A stretch of 64,000 nt of DNA from positions 620,001 to 684,000 of the forward strand of contig OX344751.2 of NCBI GenBank assembly GCA_947034885.2, read 5' to 3'. Under the pieces are notes generated by a model, which saw only the letters and a program-made list of their open reading frames with translations, was not told the DNA's origin and made no database searches. The stretch is from Thuidium tamariscinum (Eukaryota > Streptophyta > Bryopsida > Hypnales > Thuidiaceae). The stretch's first letter is position 1, and every line of letters starts with the position of its first letter. A program made the position numbers and the translations under genes. Positions 31,979 to 44,680 of this stretch are shown here, in pieces.

Positions 31979-32337
31979 GGCGACCACGGGTGGCGCCAGG
32001 GTGACTGCGGCTAGAGGCGACTGCGGCTTAGGGCGACCGCGTATTGGAAGGGGGCGACCGCGGGTCCGAGTAGGGCGACCTCGGGTGCGGATGGGGCGAC
32101 CGCGGATGTGGGGGGGTGACCACGGGTCCTTGAAGGGCGACCGCGGCTGCGCATGGGGCGACTTCGGGTGAGCCGCAGTCGCCTAATCCTGCAGTCGCCC
32201 CTAGCGCGGTCGCCCCCACACTAAACTGCTACCCGTGGTCGCCCTAGCCGCAGTCGCCCCGACCCGCGTTCGCCCTATCCGCGTTCGCCCTACCCGCGGT
32301 CGCCCCTACCCGCGGTCGCCCTACCCGCATGCGCCCT
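31979..32337. repeat. Right-end GCGACC array with an orientation switch
   Basis: From 31979 to about 32170 the units read GGGCGACC on the plus strand, the orientation expected for the promoter of gene C. From about 32172 to 32337 they read GGTCGCCC, the mirror image of the left terminal array. This one block therefore seems to combine a gene-C promoter array and a right-end subterminal array meeting head to head. Confidence 0.85.
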
Positions 32338-32476
32338 AATTTTTGCCACGCGGGCATCCAGGTGGCATTATTTTCCACGTGGTAATTTTTAAAAAGTCAA
32401 AGGTAAATTTGACTTTTATGGACGTCGCGGAGGGTCTACTGGATGTTTCGTGACGTCGCAATGTCGCGATGTCGCA
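32338..32476. other. Right subterminal region
   Basis: Contains two ACGTGG/CACGCGG-type words and, next to the inverted repeat (about 32450-32480), three near-direct repeats of ATGTCGC with 9-10-base spacing (GACGTCGCAATGTCGCGATG, then TCGCAATGTCC). Short repeats at this position are where hAT transposases commonly bind. That role is inference here. Confidence 0.55.
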
Positions 32477-32497
32477 ATGTCCAGCAGAACAACCCTG
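32477..32497 (-). repeat. Right terminal inverted repeat
   Basis: ATGTCCAGCAGAACAACCCTG is the inverted counterpart of the left end at 2797-2817, with 19 of 21 bases matching and the outer 13 perfect. Confidence 0.93.
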
Positions 32498-32505
32498 ATG
32501 GTTAC
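32498..32505. repeat. Right target-site duplication of the giant hAT element
   Basis: ATGGTTAC, identical to 2789-2796. Confidence 0.95.
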
Positions 32506-35500
32506 AGGTTCAATACTTGGTGGTGAAAAGTCGTTTACCTTGTATAAACCAGTCTCTTCTTGACAAAGAATCATTTTGGTGTGTTTCCTTAACATGTTTG
32601 TTTCAAAAAAAAATTCTTACTATCTCTAAGCTAAAATTTTGTGATTTCCGTTCATTAAGTTTTTTTTTCTTGTTAAAGATTATTTTTTGAAAATAAGCTG
32701 AAACACCCAAGAAAATCTTAACTAATGTTATGAATTTCATCTATGAAATTCTTTTTCACTTGAAGAGCACTGCACTATAGGCTCAAAGGGTGCACTACAT
32801 AGGAGGTTTATTTGTACATTGTGACCGAACCCCCATTACATGGAGGCCATGTATGTAAATTTTGTGAATTTTTATAAGGTTGTATTTACCTAAATTTCTA
32901 AATTCTTCTTATTTCATATACCCTATATTTCATTTGAATTTTCTTGTGCTATCTTTGTATATCTTATATTCATTATAAATGTAAAACAACATCAAACTTA
33001 AATGACTTAAAATCATTGGAGCAATGCCTTCAAAAACTAATATTATTTGTTTAGTTTAGAACTCTATTAATCCAATCTTCAATCATTCAAATTTCTTACA
33101 CCATATCATCAAATTAGGACTATAAAAAGTTTCCATTACTTAACCCCTTAAGGTTTTTTACCATGTTTTTATCAAAATTGCTCCAAAACCTATCATTTCT
33201 AGGACAACTACCAAATTTTAGAAATTTTTTTTTTTAGAAAAATATAACTATAGGATCATTTAGCACATTGGTTTGAAAAAATGTGGAAATTTTTTTAGAA
33301 ACTTCTGCCATATAGATTGCACGATATTCATGTTTGAAATGACAAAAATCCTTTTTTTCTCCCTACAAACACCCAGGGAAATGCACTTTAGAAGGCCACT
33401 TTTGAATGAAAAAATTTCCAAAATGATTGTAATTCCTTGGATTCATTCTTCAAGTTAAGTTGGTTACATGCTTGAAAATTTTCAAATCAATTGGAATTGT
33501 ACAACATGTAGGAAAAAAATAGTAAATAGAAAGAAGTAAAAAATGATTCAAAATGCTAAATTGTTAATAATTTATTTATAGAATTGAAAAATTCCAATCC
33601 CAATGGTTAAAATGTAAGTTGTAATAAACAATCTATACCCAATGTTCTTATTTCTATTCAAAAATATTAAAAATTAAATTGAATAAAGGACTTCAAACTT
33701 TATTTTAGAGTAGACATTCCATAACTTCCTACAAACTACTCACAAACTAAAACTCCTATAATTTTCATCTCATTAATCAAAATGAAATGATTCAAATCTT
33801 TCCATGTATATATAATCTCTGAAACCAATCTCAATTTTTCTTTTTTTTTAAAGTGATTTTTGAAGAAGTGTTTTTTAGTTGCCTAGGTTGCCTACCGAGC
33901 AATGAAAACAACATATGATACAATAACTTTTGAACCATATAGTCAAAAGTTATAAAAATTATTGGGCATTATAGCTACTCTTTGGACACATGTTTTGTGG
34001 AAATTTTAAAGAAAAAAAAGAAAAACTCCATCCATAGTGAGTTGCCTAAAATTACTATATTGTTAAAAAATACAATTTGGTCCTCTAGGGATTAAATAAG
34101 AATTTCATAGCTAAGATTTGTGGATTCTAAATATTCAATTTTATTCTTTGTATACATTGGAAATGATATTCTTCAATAGTTCTTAGTTTTGAGGTCTAAA
34201 ATAAAACTTCACCAACTAAAGTTCTGGACTCTAGAATCACTATATCACCAACATGTTTTAATATTCTTTCCAGCCTACGATACTATTAATGTTTCATGCA
34301 CAACACTAGCATTTCAAAAAAATCAAGTAGAATAATTTAGATATAGAAAATTGTTCTAACAAAAACTAACCAAGATCTATATAATTTCAAAGTTTCATTT
34401 TCATTAACTATTGAGAGTCACATATTAATAAATATTATTTACACTTTGAAATTCTCTAGATAGCCATGGAATATAAGTATAACCAATGACCGTCATGTAA
34501 TCATTCTTACATTCATAAAAGTACCTTCAAAAGGTACAAGTCAATAACTATTGGTGTTTGTTCAAGTGCTTGATTAATAGATAAACAAGCTACATTTGCA
34601 CACTACGCAATGAGATATAGTTGATATACAATAGTGATCTATCTTTGGATACTTCTTATAAAGCTTTAGTATTTCTATTGCCTCATACCTTTTATAATCT
34701 TTTAAGACCCTAAATCCATTATGAAGATGCTAATTTACTTCCAAGCTATGTCTAAAATTTAAGAACAAGGTAACTATAATAATCCTTCACTTGATTGCAC
34801 ATGTACCACAAAAGAAATCGGCGTACAATCTTTGAGACCACAGGTGAGGAATAGCATTTTATAATTGTTAGAATGGCTTCTTTTTAAATGTATAATACAT
34901 TCAACAATGTATCCAAATCCATGCAAAGAAGTGACCTAAGACTATAAGAATGAAGATATGCCAATCATAGATTAAGAAGAAACAATGCAATGAATTGATG
35001 CATCTTGAAGAAAGGCAATGATGAATTTTTTATTGAATAAAATAGAATCCAATAGATGAATGTAAAATTTGATTCTTAGTTTGGAACATAGCCATGGTTG
35101 GCGTAGAATTTAGGCAGAAAATAGGGTATTTGGTAAGCTCTTTTGCTATGATTAGCCCATGTGGTAGTCATCTACCCCATTGCAAAACAATGAATGCAAC
35201 ACTCTAAGGGAGGCAAATATTCCATCATTTAATACGTGTGTGACTAAATTTGCAAAATTGGAGTAAGTGGTACCTTTCAAAATTTTGACTTTAATAATTT
35301 GTCAATCTATAATTGAGGAACCCTTTGGTAGCAAAATTTTACCCCCGAAAACTTTTAAAAAGGATCATATCTGTTTGCCAAGTGCCAAGTGTATTGTCAT
35401 ACCCCCAAATGCAAAATTCCTAGTATGGTGTTAAATACACATTGAAACTATTGGGTGAGTTCCTATCGAATGGAATTGTTGAGTAGCAAAGTCTTGAAGA

Positions 35501-37795
35501 TTCAAGAAAGAAGGCCAATATGAGCAAATGAAAGAGATAAGCTACCTTGTTTAAAATCTCCATTTTGTACAATAGAATAGAAGTTATAAGCAATATTCTC
35601 CAAAGTTCAATCAAGCCCATAGGACTTGCATAGTTGTTTAAGGAATAATCATTCCTTAATGTACTCTTTATTGTTTTATAAAGTTGAATTCAAATGATTA
35701 CATTGTTAAAAATACAATTCATATGGGACCAAGTTTCATGCAATATGTCAATAGAACAAGTGAAAGAACTTGTATGTGTTAGTCAAAAAAAATTTGAAGA
35801 AAAAGAATTTTTCACAAGGCCTAGCAAAATATTATGAGAATTAGTTTGAGATTTTTGGTTGTTTAGGATTAAATACTAGTTTACACCAAGACTAAAATCA
35901 ATGACTAGTACTTGAATATTTAAAGCAAAGTTCAATGGATTTGAGAAGTTTGTCATCAAAATAGGCAAGGGGAGTAGAAAAATGAAACTTAGACTATCTC
36001 ATACCTAGCGATGAAGTTGTGTGTATTTTATATGTTACTTGAGGTGAACATAAACAAATTTGATGGGTTGAGTAGTTGCCATGAAATCTTGGGCTTAAAA
36101 ATCCTCCATATTTCATAACAACATGAGGGTCAATGCAAGAAACACCGTCCAAAAAGCATAGCGTTTTCACAGTATTCTTTTTTTCCGTTGGGAGGGCTTT
36201 AAAATCAGAAAAAAAAAAATTTAAAATAGTAAAATAAATATGTTTCATGTATATATCTTTAAGAAGAAGGTACCCTAGAAAGGAAAATTATAGGAAAAAT
36301 CTCTAAGTAGGAGAACTAGAAAAGTGCAAAATCTCATGAAAATTGGTACTTTTACATTTTAATTTGTAAAAAATAGGAAAATCATTTTTTTTAAAACTAA
36401 AAAATTTCCATTTTTAAAGAGTTGATTTTGATGAGATTTCACCAAAAGAACAATCTTAGAACCATCTTCAATGTTTAGAAACTGTGTGTAATGGAAAAAA
36501 ATTTGCACTCATGTGGAGGACATGAAATAACAAAATTTTTGGATTTCATTCAAAATTTATAAGTTTTACACCTATATGTATAGACAATGAAATTTTTGTT
36601 TATAAATCATTAAATTTGGGCACTCAAAACGTAGTGATTTTTATAAACTACAAACTGTGACGCTCAACAAAAATGATTTTTAAATATAATTTTTTTTTAA
36701 ATTTGAAAAATAAGGGATCTAATAACCTTCAAGTTAGGTATGTTCAATAAAAATTTCACGTTCATTGGACTTAATCTCCAAAAGTTATAGCAGACAACAA
36801 AAAAGTGGTTCTGAAATAGGACCGGTGTTTCTTGCAATGACCCTTCAAGACCACTCTTCTTTTTCAAAGCTCACTTGAAATATAGAACTTAGTCCCTGAA
36901 GTTCTTAAATACTTGTCTTTTAGTTACATACCTCATTCTTAGAACTAGGCCTTTAGAATTGTGATTAGAATTGTAATTAGTGAAAAATTAGTATGGGCTC
37001 AAGTTGGATTTACACTAATGTTACATCCCATGTCAACATCCATAATAGGAAAAACCCCTTGGAATGGTACATGAAAAAGTAGATAATGGTTTTTAGTATC
37101 TAAGAATATTTGTTTTGATTACTTCTTTTGAGGTAAGTCTAATAAAATTCTAGGGAGACCATGATGTTTAAAATTATATATATATTTATTTAATGGAATT
37201 ATTTTCAAAAAACCTACAACTTTTGCCACCTCCTATTGGTCCTCCCATTACAACATTGAAAGTCTCAAAACCTTGCCTCCTAAATTACACTAATTATTCT
37301 TTTAGTACTTTTAGATAAAGTATCCAAGATTTTGGTATATGTTGCTTTCCATCAACTTTGCAACTCTATTGGAAGTCAATTCCCAACCTACACCTCATTT
37401 ATTCTTCCTAGGTCCTTCTAAACATGTTAGGAGGTGCCTACATGATTGCTAATGTCACCATACAAATCAAAGTTCTCCATACTAGAAAGTTGTCCTTAGA
37501 TATCAATTCAAAACTACTACTCTGAAATTTTCAAGTGTTTTTAAAAAATAAAATTCTTAATGTTTCATCCTAAAACGTCCCAAGATTGGTCATTAGATTC
37601 TGGAAATGCCTATCCAATTAATACCCTTTGCAGTATTGGATTTTGACCCAACAATTTTTTAAACTTGAAATCCCATTTTAGAAACCATGGCAATTAAAAT
37701 TTCACTCTTCCTCATCCTACCACAAATTTAAGCATCTTTATTGAAGGTTACTCTACAGGTGCAATATTATTTCAACTGTTGTCATGTCTAGTTTC
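32506..37795. other. AT-rich intergenic DNA
   Basis: No gene seen. It contains the TTAA-flanked element at 33144-34091. Other parts (34100-37795) are AT-rich with only short frames lacking motifs. A CCGGTGTTTCTTGCAATGAC word near 36822 resembles one near 684, pointing to another dispersed repeat. Confidence 0.55.
33144..34091. mobile_element. Non-autonomous TTAA-flanked inverted-repeat element
   Basis: TTAA stands at both outer edges (33140-33143 and 34092-34095). The ends CCCCTTAAGG and, inverted, TCCCTAGAGG are related. Its interior matches 50134-51360 along much of its length, for example AGTCAAAAGTTATAAAAATT and CATAGTGAGTTGCC. TTAA with CCC ends is the piggyBac pattern. No transposase is visible. 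Confidence 0.6.
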
Positions 37796-40688
37796 TCAGG
37801 CCTTGTAGCACTTGCCACCCAATGCCGGCCAGTGCAGGAACGATCCTTCAAATTTGAACTCGTAGAAGTTGATAGAGTTGGGGGAGTTTGGGAGAACAAT
37901 CTCCGGATCAGAACTGATGTCCATCGTCATCACCATGCAAGGTGTGGGTGACGACCAGAATGTGGTCGAATTCGCTTGAGCTCCGCCAGGCTTCAGCACC
38001 AGCGACCTGGATCCCGCCAGGACCGTCTGAGTCCCATTCATCTCGATACTCACGCTGTGCTCCATCACCAGATTCTTGTCCGGCGTTCTGGTGGTCACGC
38101 TAATATTGCCACCCAAAAATTGCACCGTGCTGTTCAATGCAAACGCGTTTTCAATAGGCGCGGTGCGATTGCAAATGTAAATGCCCGCATAGAGAGATGA
38201 GATGAAGGTGGCATGGATGGCCTCGACCTCCGGGATGAGGTCTTCCATGATCTTGACAGCAAGGGGTGTGGAGGGGTCACTGGCTCGAGTGGTGGAAGTG
38301 AGCACGACCACACCCAGTTGCGAGTCAGGGTGGAAGGCAGTGAAGGAACGGAACGTCCCAATTTCGCCGTATTTCCCGATTAGCATGGTGGACCGGTTGG
38401 TGACAGCACTGACCTCCCATGGAAGCGCAAAGCCTGTGCGGTCCGGGAAAATTGTGACGGGGTGCGTCATCTCGCGAATGGCGACGGCCGAGAGGATGTT
38501 CGCGTCCGGGTGCAATAGAAACTTCAAATACTTCACCAGATCCAAAGCCGTGGAAAACCTGCAACATATATCATGATACCACGAAGTCAGATAGGCAACT
38601 TACAATTTAACGGAGATCTCAAATCATGTTTGCAAACTATCAATCACGGAGTGAGGAAAAATGAATAATTATAATTATAAACAAACTAGTTACAAACAGT
38701 CATTTTTCAATTGAGATTTTGAAGTCCTCTGTGTGAAATTTTGACATATTAGAGTCGACTGAATAGAGTATCTCAAAAAATTTGTTGTTGATGGGTTGTT
38801 ACGCTTTTCAATGGAAAGAATGCAAATTCTTTCTAAAATCATTTGAAAAAAGTGAGTCATAAGTTCTGAGGTCTTATTCACTAAGATATGAAATTATCAA
38901 TTTCTAAGTGGATTCCATAAAAGTTTAGTATTAAATCTTGAAATGTCCCAATTTTGTCATTTCTTGACAATTAACTCAGATATGGTTTTGGATTCGGATC
39001 ATTTCAAAATTTTGGAAGAGAAAAACCCTTTATTTTAGTTTTATGTATACTAAATAGTAAGTGTGTATATTCAAACCTTTCAAGAGCAAGAATTGAATTC
39101 CATCTCCACTGATTGAGAAATTATGATTCAAAAGTGGGTTATTTGATGAACAATGATTCAAACCCTGAACACACGTGCCATCTACTATATACCCCAAGGT
39201 TTCAAATGGCTCAAAAATTTTTGTAATTCAACTAGTGATGACCTTCCATGCAAAAAAAAAAAAAAAAGGCTAGGCTTCAAGAATAGTGCAACTTATGATG
39301 CAAGTAGAGACACTAAAGTGTTTATTCTTAAACAAGAGAGAGTAGTTTTACACCTTGATGGCTTTTTGTCTAGTTGACATTAGACCATTGTCAATATGAA
39401 TAGGCATTTTATACACGCTAGTCTAAAAAGGGGTTCAAAGTTTCTATCTATCTAATGTAAAAGCATCCAAAAGTAGCATGAAACTGACCTACAATGGTTA
39501 ACAACTATTCTCATCCAAACTCATTGCCACGTGCGTATAGAACTTTTGTCAACCAATTAACTTCTTGCACTACTATATATATTAGTCAATTTTAAGAAAC
39601 AACTTGGACTACTATGTGGAATGACCTGCTCACACAAAACTAAGATAGTCAAATTAGCAGTTTTTGGATGATGATTACCTTTTGCTTGAAAAATTTGTAG
39701 AAATTTCATTTAAAAAAATAAAATTATGAAAAAATTTCATTCTTCATGATTTCTATTTTCTTGTTAAAAAGAATAAAAATAAAAAGTATATCTGCCCTCT
39801 ACTCCGACTGTACATAGGCTAGAAAGCTTAAGTTATCAGTTATGGGTGCCTCCTACCTTATCTGCAAGTAGAGATTCATGGTGGTTCTTACATGTCACCA
39901 GCTGGTGCTTGCCATCCGAGGGAGTAATTTGCAGGGTACGAGGCCACGCTCCCTGGCGCGAGCTTGACGCCGACGAGATCCGCGGACACACCAGTGTGGC
40001 TCATTTTCAACGGCTTCAGGAGTTCGTGTTTCAGAAACTGGCTCCACGTCTGTCGTGGCGACGTCGCCTTCTCCCACGCGTGGCCCAGAATGGCAAATCC
40101 CAGGTTGGAGTACACCGGCAGAGAGCTCCAGGGCGGGCGCGCCAGCTGCATCTTGGCAATCGACGCAAGCGCTTCGTCCTCCGGGATGTCTTCGGGGGTA
40201 CACAACTTGCCGGAGCAGAGGTTTTGGGGTAACCCGGAGGCGTGACCCATCAATTCCCTGAGCGTGATGTTGTGCGCATCATGGAACGGGTCTATCACCG
40301 AGAATCCGGGCAACAGTTTCTTGACAGGATCGTCCAGCGAGAGAGCTCCTTGTTTGCGAAGCAGGAGTGCTCCCATGGCGTTGAACGTCTTGGTCAAGGA
40401 CCCGACGCGGAACGCCGTGTCCACCAGCCCTGTGGAGAAGATGGTGCTCTTGCGGTACACCACAGCCACGGAGTAGACATCGCCACGATCTGCGTGCAAC
40501 ATGCCCGTGACGGTCTGCTGGAGCTCCCCGATCGGCTTCGCCAGCTGCGCGGTGAAGAACTCGTCGGCTATGGAGGGCGCCACCTCTGATGGCAGAATCG
40601 TTGCCGATGGACATTGCGCCGCTGAATCCTCGACCACAAGGCAGAGACACAGGAACAGGAGCATCATTTCAAGCGTCATTCTTTCCAT
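37796..40688 (-). CDS. Secreted serine beta-lactamase-like protein, two exons, 519 aa
   Basis: A penicillin-binding-protein/beta-lactamase fold serine hydrolase. Exon 1 is 40688-39892 and exon 2 is 38558-37796. The 1333-base intron has GT..AG ends, and joining keeps the frame (AGDM then FSTALDLVKYL). A signal peptide (residues 1-24, hydrophobic LLFLCLCLVV) and several N-x-S/T sites point to secretion or a lumenal location. The SxxK motif is SLTK at 97-100, with S97 the nucleophile, and YxN is YSN at 193-195. The third box expected near HxG/KTG is replaced by KYGEIGTF in exon 2, so activity is uncertain. This family includes peptidases, esterases and LACTB-like proteins. The bacterial-like family in a plant could reflect old horizontal transfer, but the intron and signal peptide show it is settled in the host. 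Substrate unknown. Confidence 0.85.
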
Positions 40689-43600
40689 TCGTGTAGATGG
40701 AGCTTGAGATTCTCAAATGCCACTACGGGGTATCTGAGTGCTAGTATTTGCCCATGCTTCTGCAACGAGATTTGGAGCCCAACCCAGCAATTCGATTTGT
40801 GAGTAGAAGGGAATCGTCTTGGGGAGAGTCTTGGGATTGTGAGCTTGGATTGCCGGATATACCACCTAGGAACCTTGTTACAGATTCTTGCCTCACAAGC
40901 TCGCCCTCTTGTACTTCTTGGCTGTGAGCTTGTTTTGTAGTGCTGTGTAGATTATCTTTTGTGTCTTACGCAAAGATATTTTATTTATGTCCTAGCACCA
41001 GAGTTTTTATCTGCGTATCCTCCGTGTTTTCAGTATATGACGTGTAGATACGTCATTCACGCCGGCCTTGAAAGAGGACTGAAGATTCCTATCTATCTAT
41101 CCTCTGTCAGCATCTGTTACGGACAGTGTGCCTCTTCTATTCCGACTGCAGTCAAATTGCTCACAAATGGTACTGTACCATACCTTCCAAACCGAAACCA
41201 CTCACTTTCCTGCAAGGCTGCAACAGGATGCTGACGGAGTGAGTGACTGGTTGACTAAGAGCAGGCCCAGCAGCAGCGAATGCCATTTCTGGATGCTAAA
41301 GGACCTCGAATTGTGCATACGGACGAGGGGTGATTCACACAGCAAGCAACTTATCCTATTCACGTACTTTATGAAGTCAGTCGAGTAAATTTATTCCTCC
41401 CCATTATGATTGTCCCCAAATGGTGACAAAAGTAGTAATATGAAATTCGTTGATGCTCTCTATTCGAGGCATACTTGGCGGTTGTTGCTGAGAAAGTTTT
41501 CAATCCTCCCACACCATGTTACATGCGGGCTTGGTGCACAATCATCGGCAACTGCTGTACAAGACTCCAAAGTCTTGCATCTTCCGGAAGACCGGCTTCT
41601 GAAAGTGAAAGGCCCACGTGGGAAATACTTAAGTTATAACTTAATCGTGGTGCCTTGTGCCTCCAAGGATTCCAATTCATTCCTTGGCAGGAAATTACTC
41701 GACCATTTTCGCAGAGTGACAGCCGCAATGCAATCCGGAGCCGTACATTCACTATTGTCAATACTGTGAGACGCAGGAATTGTTCTTAAACAGCAAGCAA
41801 GGTGAACATATTTTTACGAAATATGTTTACAAATTTTCTACTACGTTGTTTAGTAGAACTACCTGATAATAGAAGTGCTCCATGAGCTCAGTTCAAGAAG
41901 AGTTTGGGAACTAAAATTGTTTTTTTTTTGACAATCATTATTCATGAATACTACCAGCCTTACTTTCACTTTTTTATTAACAGTAATGTAGCAATAATAA
42001 CTTTTTTAGTACCAACATCTTTGACATTAATAAAAATGTTTTCCTTCTGTAAGAAGTTATAGCTTTAAAGTAAATAGTTCAGTTAGTATGCCTCACAATA
42101 ACAATAATGCTAATAATTGGTGCAACATGCAACCCTCTTAGACATGTTGGAAATGTCGCTTCATTAGTTTTCTTCGATATCTCAAATAATGTGAAAATAA
42201 GTATGTTATCTGTGTTAAATTAAGGTCCTTCGGGATTAAAATAAAAGATAATCCACGTTCCTTGGCAATTCATTATTTCATAACGTTTTCATTTCGGCCT
42301 ACAGTAGGACGGATTCTGACTCCACGTGATAATTGTGAGGAAAAAAAAATCTACTTTTGATGTGTGTTATATGAGGATTTCCACTCCTCTTATAACACTT
42401 ATAAGAAGGTCTCAGTACACACTTTAATATGTGCGGATCCAACAGAAACTTCGGCTACATTTTCCATTTTGAGGGTTGACTGCAGGATTGCTCATGGGTA
42501 GTTTCATAAGAATAAAATAAGAGTGTTTTTTCCTTCCCTCCGCCCTTTCTGCAACTATAAGCATAGTATTTTCTTAGACTGGCTCTAGCAAAGCAATTAT
42601 CATTAGCAAGTGTGCAATTTTGTTGCATCTCAGGTAAGAGGCTCAGTAATGGAGCATCTAAGGAGAAATGAAGGTTTGAAGTGAAATATTTGAATTGGAA
42701 GAGTGGAAAAAATGTTCAGTGAAAGGAAAATTAGCAATTGTCACATGCCTTTTTTTAAGAATTTTCTGGCTTTGTATGAATTAGTTATGATTTTTTGAAG
42801 TCAGAACATAGTAGGTAGGCATTCTTGTTCATAGACAGGGGAGTAATCACACCTAACAAAGCCTTGAAGTAAACAAACAAATTGTAAACATGGTTAATTA
42901 CAATGCTGGACATGCTCACATACATTGTAGAACAACAAGGATGCTATTTAAAAAGTGACCTATACATAAGGTGAAAAAAAACAATTGCCTAGAACTTAAG
43001 TCTAGACACCTATACATTGCTAGCAAAATAGTTTGCGTAGGCTTAGTTGATGTTCAGTTGTAGTTAAGAAGAAACTAACAGAGATTTGTATTTCACTTCT
43101 TGGGTATTGTGAAACCACAATACGGTTGTAACTTCCATTTACCAACTTTCACACAATCAACCATTTAAAGAATACTATGCATTGTTTCAAGACCCTTTAC
43201 AAGGACCATTTTTAATGGTTGTACTGTTTTTGAGCCTTCTCTTATAGCCAATGCCATGGATGTGGATTCTCCATGTTTTTGACCCTTAACTATCCAAGGG
43301 TCCATTTTTTGAACCATGTACAAACTTCATCTATGTTTTCTCATCCATTCAGTGTGAATTCTTTACTATAGAATTCCTAGAAATCTAGCTTCATGAGCAT
43401 ATGAACTAATGAGAAAGGGGATGATTTGTGAAATTTTTATGTTACATTTCATGTTGTAATGATTCACCCCCAAAAAATCAAAGATCGTACTCCAAATAGT
43501 TCAAAAGTGCTTTTGAACAAGTCAAGTTATAAAATTAAACAACCAAAAAACTCCAAAAATTACTACACTTAAAGTATTACATTTTAACCCATTACAACAA

Positions 43601-44520
43601 ATTTCATTTATAAATTGTCATTGTCTTATTTGTAATCAAATTACGAAAGAATTTTGAATTTCAAATTTCAAATTTTATACATAATATTGGTGATTGTGAT
43701 TGTAGATCTAATTGTATGCATAGGATGTAAAATTTATAATATACACCCACTATTCAATATTCATACATTAAGTTCAAAAATATCCCTCTTAGTTGGATTA
43801 TATAATGCATCTTTGCAATTTTCCAAATCTAAAGTGGATTGTAGGCAATTAAGGGTTAATAAGAGTGGCATCCTAAAAGATTGATAAGCTAGAAGAAAAT
43901 GGATAGTATTGTGTTTTCATCAGCCATTTTTCATATTCATCCATTATGTTTCCTATGAATATAAAAGTTCATCCAATTTTGGGTGAGTTTAATATTTTTT
44001 AGAAATGATATTGAAGATTTATCAAAATATCTAGTGTTAAATTTACTTAGATCCAATGCAACTAAGATTTTGGCAAAAATTTACCATGATTTTTTAGGAG
44101 GTAGTAGGATATTTTTGTTGGCATTTTAGAGCCAATTTGCTACAAAAATACATTGAGAGAATCACCATATGAAAACTCAATGAGAAAAACACAATGAGGC
44201 ACATGTAGTAGATGAAAAGGCTATGACATTGGATGAAAAAGGCATGATGTATGTAGGATTTTGCAAAAGGACATTATGTTGGATGAAAAATACAGATCTA
44301 TGGATAGGTTTTTCTAATAAAAAATAATTAAAAAATAAGACTCCTATTGTCATACCCTACACAAAAGCAATGCTTTTAGCCCTTACACCATACACCCCAC
44401 AACAAAGGGAGTATTTCTTTTGCTTTAGAATTAAACCAAATACAATTTAGTTTTCAATTTTTTGTGAACTACCTTTCATTGTTTGAGAAGCATTCTCAAA
44501 TTGCACTCAGATTGTAATTG

Positions 44521-44680
44521 GAAAAAGCTCACTATATCTACATAGGGTAGAAAGAGGTATTGCGACTGATGTGGGATATATGAATTTGAACAACTACGAG
44601 TTCCTACCAATTCAAATTTACATATCTCACATGGGTTGTGATGCCTCCTTCCACTCTATGTGGATGTAGTGAGCTTTTTC
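44521..44680. mobile_element. Short foldback element (MITE-like)
   Basis: A 160-base palindrome-like unit. GAAAAAGCTCACTATATCTA at the left pairs with TGGATGTAGTGAGCTTTTTC at the right, and inner blocks pair too. Related, more degenerate copies lie near 44705-44880 and 54840-55060. Confidence 0.7.

Larger units (their letters stand above)
2797..32497. mobile_element. Giant (29.7 kb) cargo-carrying hAT-superfamily DNA transposon
   Basis: The element begins CAGGGTTGTTCTG and ends CAGAACAACCCTG. This is a perfect 13-bp inverted repeat that continues to 21 bp with two mismatches, and an exact 8-bp direct repeat flanks the whole. Inside is one uninterrupted hAT transposase frame plus four more long intron-less frames: a protein kinase, a RING-H2 protein and two coiled-coil proteins. 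Three of the four share a novel N-terminal domain. CpG-dense arrays of a GGGCGACCGCGGGT-like unit lie inside both ends and in front of every gene. Classic hAT elements such as maize Ac are about 4.6 kb, so this is several times the usual size. The exact duplication, matching ends and mostly open frames suggest a fairly recent and possibly still mobile insertion. Smaller repeats are nested inside it. Confidence 0.93.

Noticed and set aside
2797-32497. Alternative reading that the region is several separate small hAT elements, one per gene
   Set aside because: No further CAGGGTTGTTCTG-type ends or 8-bp duplications were found between the modules. CAGGGTTG near 18447 has no partner. Only the outermost ends pair and carry a duplication.
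41410-41769. 119-residue plus-strand frame as a gene
   Set aside because: Balanced composition but no motif, no splice partner and no conserved neighbour that I can see. It is mentioned in the intergenic entry only.
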